Assembly (NCBI GenBank): GCA_009781535.1
Contig: WQXX01000026.1
Coordinates: 1 to 10,950 of the forward strand
DNA: 10,950 nucleotides
Reading direction: 5' to 3'
Origin: Coriobacteriia bacterium
GTDB lineage: Bacteria; Actinomycetota; Coriobacteriia; Coriobacteriales; UBA8131
The position numbers and the translations under genes were made by a program. Positions 6,123 through 10,950 of this stretch are shown here, in pieces. Each line of letters opens with the position of its first letter. Positions within the stretch are counted from its first letter, which is position 1. The notes beneath the pieces were generated by a model, which saw only the letters and a list, made by a program, of their open reading frames with translations, was not told where the DNA came from and did not search any database.

Positions 6123-7298
6123 TCAGACAATAAGGATGACTAATGAGTAATTATGGAACCGGTTAGCTGGAGTTCCGTCTCGTACTGACGTCGGGCATAT
6201 CTCGCCTCCTGCATAACCCATCATGAAGGGGATGTCGGGACGTATCGCCTTCCTTGTTGTCTCGAGTTCCACCACCGGGTTGATACGCATGGTCATCATA
6301 CGGCGGACAATGCAGGGGAACATAAGCACGCCGTTGACGTCAGAAAGCTCATTGACCTGATCGATCTTGGCGCAGGTCGTGGAGAGCACGTCGTCTGCCT
6401 CTGTCGTCAGCAAGGTAAAGGTCGATCCCTCATCGACATTGCCACGGAATATCGCTGACCCGTCCTCAGTAAACGAAGCATGTCCTCGAATGACAGGTAT
6501 GCCATCGTAGTCGTCACGTTTCTTGAGGTCGATGACAAAGGGCACGAACAAATAGTTGTCAGCGAGTGCGCCGTTGCTGGCAAAGCCGATGTCTTCGAAG
6601 TATTGGTATGCGTTGATGTTGTTGATCTCGTGCACGAACGGCCCGTCTGCACTGGTGATCTCGCCTTTATACGGCATGACTTTGTCCTCATGCAGGGTCG
6701 CAACAAAGAAACGTGGGGCGATATTGCCATAGCAGAGGACGAAAGGCATACCGTCTGTGGAGTTCTTTCCGTTATAGATCGTCTCGCTTGCATCAAAGAC
6801 CAGGGTATCGTCGATGGCAATCGTGCCGAATATCGGCACGCCGGGAATCAGGCGCTCAAACTCGAAGATATACGAATCGCCCGCATTCTGCAAAAGCAGG
6901 GGAGGGAATATGAGGGCAAGCTTGGGTTCCTCAGTCTCTGTAGCGCTCAGGCTTTTGTAAGCCGCCTCAAGTGGCCCTCTTATATCATGCGCAACACTTC
7001 CGGTCATCCCTGTGCGGAACCACACATCATCGCCGCTCATGACAAATAACGTCAAAATCAGCTCTCCCGCTTCATCATTGACCGCCTGCGATGACGTGGT
7101 CACTCCGGCGACATCAAAGGGCAGATTCTCGCAGATGTATCGCAACGTACCGGAATGTATGTACTCCGGATTGCACATCACAATTCCCACAGAGTTTTTC
7201 ATGAGTGCGATCTTGTTGTTCAGTTGTTCGGTGATCTCTTTCAGTGCGATTTCTGGGTCATCAATCTCATACGTGTATACGCTCGCACACTTTAACAC
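6123..7298 (-). CDS. FIST-domain sensory protein (upstream paralogue)
   Basis: This is the first gene of the FIST-FIST-kinase set, with 391 residues. It has the same architecture as the downstream copy: VGIVMCNPEY (37-46), AGVTTSSQAVNDE (64-76), GVPIFGTIAIDD (153-164), VIRGHASFTEDG (269-280), FPCIVRR (327-333), GYAGGEICP (361-369) and a terminal NRFHNYSLV (379-387). A six-to-eight-residue insertion (about 242-249) and differences at 165-225 separate the two, so their ligands may differ. No signal peptide or membrane segment is seen, and the protein should be cytoplasmic. The start is GTG with a strong GAGGAGG five bases upstream. A candidate promoter lies in the preceding 148-base gap. The FIST family assignment is firm; signalling through the downstream kinase is inference from gene order. 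Confidence 0.88.
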   Translation of the reverse strand: MLKCASVYTYEIDDPEIALKEITEQLNNKIALMKNSVGIVMCNPEYIHSGTLRYICENLPFDVAGVTTSSQAVNDEAGELILTLFVMSGDDVWFRTGMTGSVAHDIRGPLEAAYKSLSATETEEPKLALIFPPLLLQNAGDSYIFEFERLIPGVPIFGTIAIDDTLVFDASETIYNGKNSTDGMPFVLCYGNIAPRFFVATLHEDKVMPYKGEITSADGPFVHEINNINAYQYFEDIGFASNGALADNYLFVPFVIDLKKRDDYDGIPVIRGHASFTEDGSAIFRGNVDEGSTFTLLTTEADDVLSTTCAKIDQVNELSDVNGVLMFPCIVRRMMTMRINPVVELETTRKAIRPDIPFMMGYAGGEICPTSVRDGTPANRFHNYSLVILIV

Positions 7299-7303
7299 AG
7301 TAG

Positions 7304-7310
7304 CCTCCTC
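7304..7310 (-). promoter_or_regulatory. Strong Shine-Dalgarno of the first FIST gene
   Basis: The minus strand reads GAGGAGG, then CTACT, then the GTG start. This near-perfect site decides the GTG at 7298 as the start; the downstream paralogue begins at the same point of the protein (MIKCAS versus MLKCAS). Confidence 0.8.
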
Positions 7311-7332
7311 ACCAGGTTACTTATAATGAATC

Positions 7333-7361
7333 ATCATAGCAATTCTGCCCCTTTTTTTCTA
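7333..7361 (-). promoter_or_regulatory. Candidate promoter of the FIST-kinase operon
   Basis: On the minus strand an extended -10, TGCTATGAT, has its hexamer TATGAT at 7338-7333. A weak -35, TAGAAA, lies at 7361-7356, 17 bases away. It is followed by the GAGGAGG site and the GTG start. The extended -10 makes the weak -35 more acceptable. No terminator is obvious between the sirtuin gene and this point. Confidence 0.45.
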
Positions 7362-7446
7362 CCGCAATTCTCCAATATGGATTACTTACGGATAAAAGAC
7401 GCGTGCTTTTTGCTGACTCACTTGTCATCGGGGCACATGTCTGGCT

Positions 7447-8211
7447 TTACGATTCCAGGAAAACTCCGAGCACTGTTCCGATACTCTCACGAAATACCAG
7501 ATCAGCCTGGGAATCTGCATAGGTCTGCTCCCTGTTGATCACAACAAGATGCGAGCCTCTGAAAAGTCTCACAAAACTTGCAGCAGGGTGAACCACCAGG
7601 GAGGTTCCCCCGACGATAAGCACATCTGCTTGAATGATTGCCTCAATGGCAGCCTGTATCACGGCTTGGTCAAGTGATTCGCCGTACAAGACAACGTCGG
7701 GTTTGATAGGCCCACCGCATCCCTCCTTAGTGCAATAGGGGGAGCGTCCTGTCGTATCCATCTGCGCCTTCACATCTTCTAACGTATAGAAGGCGCCACA
7801 TCGCTCGCAGTAATGACGGGACATGCTTCCATGCAGCTCATGTACGACCTTTGAGCCTGCCGCCTGATGCAGCCCATCGATGTTCTGGGTTATTACTGCC
7901 GCAAGGTTTCCTCGGGCCTCTAACGCTGCCAAGGCTTTATGGGCTGCGTTTGGTTGAGCGTGGGTATCCAAACCTATCTTAAAAAGGTTAGCAAAGAACT
8001 CCTCGCGATGGTCACGATAGAACTCATAGCTCAACATGTACTCAGGAGGATAGTCGGATTTCTTGCTATATATGCCATCAGCGCTTCGAAAGTCAGGTAT
8101 GCCACTTTCGGTCGAAACGCCCGCACCGCCAAAGAACACGACCTTTGTACTCTTGGCAACTATGGCACGCAAACTCTTGAGACGTTTCTCGAAGTCATTG
8201 GTTAGGTCCAT
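7447..8211 (-). CDS. cobB: NAD-dependent protein deacylase, sirtuin (Sir2/CobB) family
   Basis: Sirtuins remove acetyl or other acyl groups from lysine side chains, using NAD and releasing nicotinamide and O-acyl-ADP-ribose. The 254-residue protein has the NAD-binding GAGVSTESGIPDFRS (29-43), TQNIDGLH (108-115), catalytic His127 in ELHGS, four zinc cysteines (Cys135, Cys138, Cys160, Cys165), GGTSLVVHPA (201-210) and the adenine-side INRE (225-228). All key residues are present, and the length is typical of the 240-260-residue bacterial class. The ATG is preceded by AGGTGGG a few bases upstream. It lies 53 bases after the methionine synthase gene in the same direction and is probably co-transcribed with it. 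In bacteria a usual role is control of acetyl-CoA synthetase, but no acs gene is visible here, so the target is unknown. Confidence 0.94.
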   Translation of the reverse strand: MDLTNDFEKRLKSLRAIVAKSTKVVFFGGAGVSTESGIPDFRSADGIYSKKSDYPPEYMLSYEFYRDHREEFFANLFKIGLDTHAQPNAAHKALAALEARGNLAAVITQNIDGLHQAAGSKVVHELHGSMSRHYCERCGAFYTLEDVKAQMDTTGRSPYCTKEGCGGPIKPDVVLYGESLDQAVIQAAIEAIIQADVLIVGGTSLVVHPAASFVRLFRGSHLVVINREQTYADSQADLVFRESIGTVLGVFLES

Positions 8212-8254
8212 GATCCCACCTTTCCGATTATCCCGCCATTCCGATTACCCCACC
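8212..8254 (-). repeat. 17-bp tandem repeat, about 2.5 copies, ending at the sirtuin start
   Basis: On the minus strand the units are GGTGGGGTAATCGGAAT (8254-8238), GGCGGGATAATCGGAAA (8237-8221) and a partial GGTGGGATC (8220-8212). The two full units differ at 3 of 17 bases. The last partial unit supplies the Shine-Dalgarno of the sirtuin gene, and each unit carries a similar purine-rich block. Confidence 0.8.
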
Positions 8255-8264
8255 TATCTTGCAG

Positions 8265-10808
8265 TCAACCCTGCCCGTTTGCAAACATTGCGAGTACCGC
8301 CTCAGCGCATTGCGGGGCATTTGCAGAATAGTGGGCGCCTACCGAGTCTGCCCATTGCTCGGTTACCACCGCTCCGCCAACAAAGACGGCAAGCTGTGCA
8401 TCAGCTCCTTCTCTATGATCGGGCCGGTAACACGCCAAGGCGTCATAGACAGCCCGTACCGTCTCGCCCATTGCAGGTAAGGTCGTGGTCATCAGTGCAG
8501 ACAGGCATATGATGCTTCCCTGATTTTCACGTGCTGCCTGAATGATCCGTTCCGCACTGACGTCGACGCCAAGGTCTATGACCTCTATACCCTGGCTTTC
8601 AAGCATTGCGATGCATATGTCTTTACCGATGGAGTGGATATCGCCTTTGACGGTACAGAAGATGACTTTGCCGCGCGTTGCTGGCGGGTTCGCACTTTCG
8701 GCTGCATCTCCGTCAACAGGAACATCATTGTCTGTCGGATGCAAGGTCTTGAGGAACTTGACGGCTGCCTTCATGGCTTGCGCAGCTAGTATCAACTGCG
8801 GAAGAAACGCGTCTCCTCGCTCGAAAGCCGCACCCAACTCAATAAGCGTAGAGGTCAATACCGTCTCGATGATCAGGTTTTGCTCCATGCCTTCCAGAAT
8901 CGCTTTACTTATAAGCGAGGGCATCGAAGCTGCGTCACCACAGAGAATGGCGTCCTTGATAGCGCCTTGAACCCCCTTCGTCTCCCTGTCTATTTTGCTA
9001 GTAATTTTATCAATATAGTGTGGCTTTCCTGCGGGATTACGGGATGCGTTGTCAAGAACCTGTTTGAGCGTTGCTTGCCAATCTCTGATACAGACTTCAA
9101 AAGCTTCGTCTTCCTTTTCATATTCCGATAAACGCAAGACGTCCATCATAAGCTCATGATTGGGGTTTACAATGGCAGCGCTCAGCCCTGCTTTGATTGC
9201 CAGTGAGGCAAAGGAGGAATTCAGGTGTGAGCGAGAGGGGAGCCCATGACTTACATTCGAGACGCCAAGCACACTTGCAAGCCCTCTTTCGTGCAAGGCG
9301 CGCACCGTGCGCACCGTCAGTTCGGGAGCGTCTGTATCGGTGGCGGTTGCCATCGTCAGGGGATCGAATATCAGATCGTTATCCTTTAAGCCTGCCTCAT
9401 GGGCTGCTATCCGCACCCGCTCAACGATGCCTAGTCTCCCTTCAAGTGTTGCAGGTATTCCGTTCTCATCGAGCGCAAGCACCAACACGGCAGCGCCATA
9501 GCGGCGCGCGAGCGGAAAGACCTTCTCGTAAGACGCCGGATCTCCGTTGACTGAGTTTATGAGCGCACGACCTGGATACACACGCAGCGCTGACTCAAGC
9601 GCGACAGGATCAGTTGTATCAAGTACCAGCGGAGCATTGATAAGGCCCGTCAAGGCCATCACAGCGCTTCTGAGGGCTATATTCTCATCAAGGGCAGCCA
9701 CACCAACGTTAATGTCGATACAATCCGCGCCAGTAGCCTCCTGTACTTCAGCCAGCTTTCTTACAAGCGACATCTTGCCTTTTACAAGCTCGGCGCTCAA
9801 ATCAGCCTTCCCTGTTGGATTGATACGCTCACCGATGACACACGTTTTTCTTCCAGAGCCAATTTCTACTACGGTACGAGGGGAGGCAATCCGTACGATG
9901 GAGGCTGCGTCAGTACGAACACGAGCGCGGCGTACCACATCACGCCCTCCCAAAACCGCATAGAGCGCTCCGGTAAACGCCGGAGTGGATCCACAGCATG
10001 AGCCAATGAATTGGACGCCACAGGCTTTAAAACGCTCTGCGTACATGAGCATCTGATCTGCGGTTCCGGGAAATACCGTCTCGCCGCGCCTGTTCAGTGT
10101 TGGGATTCCTGCATTGGGTTGTACGATCAGCGGAAGGTTGGTTGCCTTTGCCATTCTTTCTGCCAAGGGCAAGAGATGCTCTGGTCCAGATCCACAGTTC
10201 ATGCCAACCACGTCGGCCCCGACAGCCTCAAGGATGACGGCTGCTGTCGCAGGATCGGTACCGCTGAGTTCCATGCGTCCGTTTGCCATGAACGCACAGC
10301 TTACAAACACAGGCAGATCGCAGGCTGCCTTGGCAGCTAGGACAGCGCAGCGGGCGTCAGCGATATCCGTCATCGTCTCGATGAGTATGGCGTCAGGCCC
10401 TGCGGCTGCTAAGATAGAAACCTGTTCGAAGTACTGATCGTATACCTGCTCAAAGGTCGCTTCGCCCAAAGGCTCAAGCAGCAAGCCGCAGGGCCCTACA
10501 TCAGCCAGAACGTGCATCGCGCCCGCTGCGCGTGCAATCGCAACTCCAGCCGTGTTGATCTCTCGGACATTATCTGCCAGATCATATGACGCCAGCTTGG
10601 CTCTTGACGCCCCAAAGGTATTGGTAGTGATGCACATCGCTCCAGCCATGATATAGCGGCGATGTATGCTTAAGATGATCTCGGGATCAAGGATGTTGAG
10701 GTACTCTGCGCACTCATCCATACAAACGCCCTCGCGCTGCAGCATGGTGCCCATGGCGCCGTCAACGATGACGATATCACGATGAAACCTCATCTGTATA
10801 TCAGGCAT
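8265..10808 (-). CDS. metH: Cobalamin-dependent methionine synthase, short form without the reactivation domain
   Basis: It transfers a methyl group from methyltetrahydrofolate through cobalamin to homocysteine, giving methionine. From the ATG at 10808 the protein has 847 residues. Domains: homocysteine methyltransferase at about 1-300 with DGAMGTML (16-23) and zinc ligands Cys205 (MNCGSGP), Cys271 and Cys272 (GSCCG); pterin-binding domain at about 320-590 beginning IGERINPTG (325-333) with DINVG (365-369); cobalamin cap helices at about 620-690; and cobalamin-binding domain at about 712-847 with DIHSIGKD (723-730; cobalt ligand His725), LSAL (769-772) and VGGAVVTEQWA (810-820). It ends there, so the C-terminal S-adenosylmethionine reactivation domain of ~1200-residue MetH is missing, as in several other bacteria. 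A start at 10859 is possible, but AAGGAG at 10819-10814, five bases before the ATG at 10808, decides for the shorter form. The sirtuin gene follows after 53 bases. Confidence 0.94.
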   Translation of the reverse strand: MPDIQMRFHRDIVIVDGAMGTMLQREGVCMDECAEYLNILDPEIILSIHRRYIMAGAMCITTNTFGASRAKLASYDLADNVREINTAGVAIARAAGAMHVLADVGPCGLLLEPLGEATFEQVYDQYFEQVSILAAAGPDAILIETMTDIADARCAVLAAKAACDLPVFVSCAFMANGRMELSGTDPATAAVILEAVGADVVGMNCGSGPEHLLPLAERMAKATNLPLIVQPNAGIPTLNRRGETVFPGTADQMLMYAERFKACGVQFIGSCCGSTPAFTGALYAVLGGRDVVRRARVRTDAASIVRIASPRTVVEIGSGRKTCVIGERINPTGKADLSAELVKGKMSLVRKLAEVQEATGADCIDINVGVAALDENIALRSAVMALTGLINAPLVLDTTDPVALESALRVYPGRALINSVNGDPASYEKVFPLARRYGAAVLVLALDENGIPATLEGRLGIVERVRIAAHEAGLKDNDLIFDPLTMATATDTDAPELTVRTVRALHERGLASVLGVSNVSHGLPSRSHLNSSFASLAIKAGLSAAIVNPNHELMMDVLRLSEYEKEDEAFEVCIRDWQATLKQVLDNASRNPAGKPHYIDKITSKIDRETKGVQGAIKDAILCGDAASMPSLISKAILEGMEQNLIIETVLTSTLIELGAAFERGDAFLPQLILAAQAMKAAVKFLKTLHPTDNDVPVDGDAAESANPPATRGKVIFCTVKGDIHSIGKDICIAMLESQGIEVIDLGVDVSAERIIQAARENQGSIICLSALMTTTLPAMGETVRAVYDALACYRPDHREGADAQLAVFVGGAVVTEQWADSVGAHYSANAPQCAEAVLAMFANGQG

Positions 10809-10950
10809 ACATACTCCTTTTTGCAAGCAAATCGCATTATTACCAATACGCAATCGCACGCATCATAACACCTTTGTTATAATCATAGAGATACTATAAT
10901 GTTTGAATGAGCCGTTTGGCTTATTAAGCGATGTTCCAATGACCGTTTGA
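10809..10950. other. Upstream region of metH, AT-rich, with possible divergent promoter
   Basis: No gene is visible in these 142 bases. On the plus strand two TATAAT boxes stand at 10879-10884 and 10895-10900. The second has TTGTTA 15 bases upstream and could start a gene to the right of the window. On the minus strand TATGAT occurs at 10886-10881 and 10868-10863 without a good -35. A small hairpin AGCC-GTTT-GGCT lies at 10910-10921. I see no cobalamin or SAM riboswitch; the space is too short for the former. Confidence 0.35.
10814..10819 (-). promoter_or_regulatory. Shine-Dalgarno of metH
   Basis: AAGGAG lies on the minus strand five bases before the ATG at 10808. It selects that ATG over the in-frame upstream ATG at 10859, whose extra 17 residues (MRLRIGNNAICLQKGVC) have no place in the family. 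Confidence 0.75.

Noticed and set aside
7369..7446. Terminator between the sirtuin gene and the first FIST gene
   Set aside because: Only short, imperfect pairings are present and none is followed by a T run on the minus strand.
8063..8512. Plus-strand open frame across the sirtuin start and the metH end
   Set aside because: It crosses two well-supported minus-strand genes and their gap, with Arg/Pro/Leu-rich composition typical of a shadow frame.
10809..10950. Cobalamin or SAM riboswitch upstream of metH
   Set aside because: The leader available is short and I find no B12-box-like block, no SAM-riboswitch-like multi-stem layout and no terminator hairpin.

Overview
The window is ordinary bacterial chromosome, dense in genes and roughly half G+C. 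It looks like a Gram-positive, most plausibly an actinobacterium of the Coriobacteriia type; this assignment is inference. The support is the phoH-ybeY-dgkA-era order (a Gram-positive arrangement), several GTG starts with good Shine-Dalgarno sites, a small diacylglycerol/undecaprenol-kinase gene, and an Era whose G4 motif is SKSD instead of NKxD. I see no rRNA, tRNA, CRISPR array, transposase, integrase or phage gene.

Plus strand, 1-2229: a tightly coupled operon with overlapping stop and start codons. It holds the C-terminal end of a PhoH-family ATPase, the YbeY endoribonuclease, an undecaprenol/diacylglycerol kinase and the GTPase Era. PhoH, YbeY and Era belong to ribosome and RNA quality control, and the lipid kinase is a usual passenger. 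The 5' end of era contains a 28-base palindromic repeat in the reading frame. Two related copies lie in the 266-base gap after era.

Minus strand, 10808 down to 2496: all genes read leftwards. In transcription order they are a short cobalamin-dependent methionine synthase (no C-terminal reactivation domain), a sirtuin deacylase, two tandem FIST-domain proteins that are paralogues of each other, a cytoplasmic PAS hybrid histidine kinase 20 bases behind the second FIST gene, and rpsT (ribosomal protein S20). rpsT has its own candidate promoter and a clear rho-independent terminator.

The most interesting part is 2866-7298. Two soluble FIST sensor proteins and a soluble hybrid kinase with no membrane segment form what looks like one signalling unit. 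FIST domains have been proposed to bind small ligands such as amino acids, and methionine synthesis lies just upstream. The second notable item is the palindromic element carried inside the coding region of the essential gene era. Nothing here can be shown to be a wholly new system from sequence alone; the FIST-FIST-kinase cluster is the best candidate.
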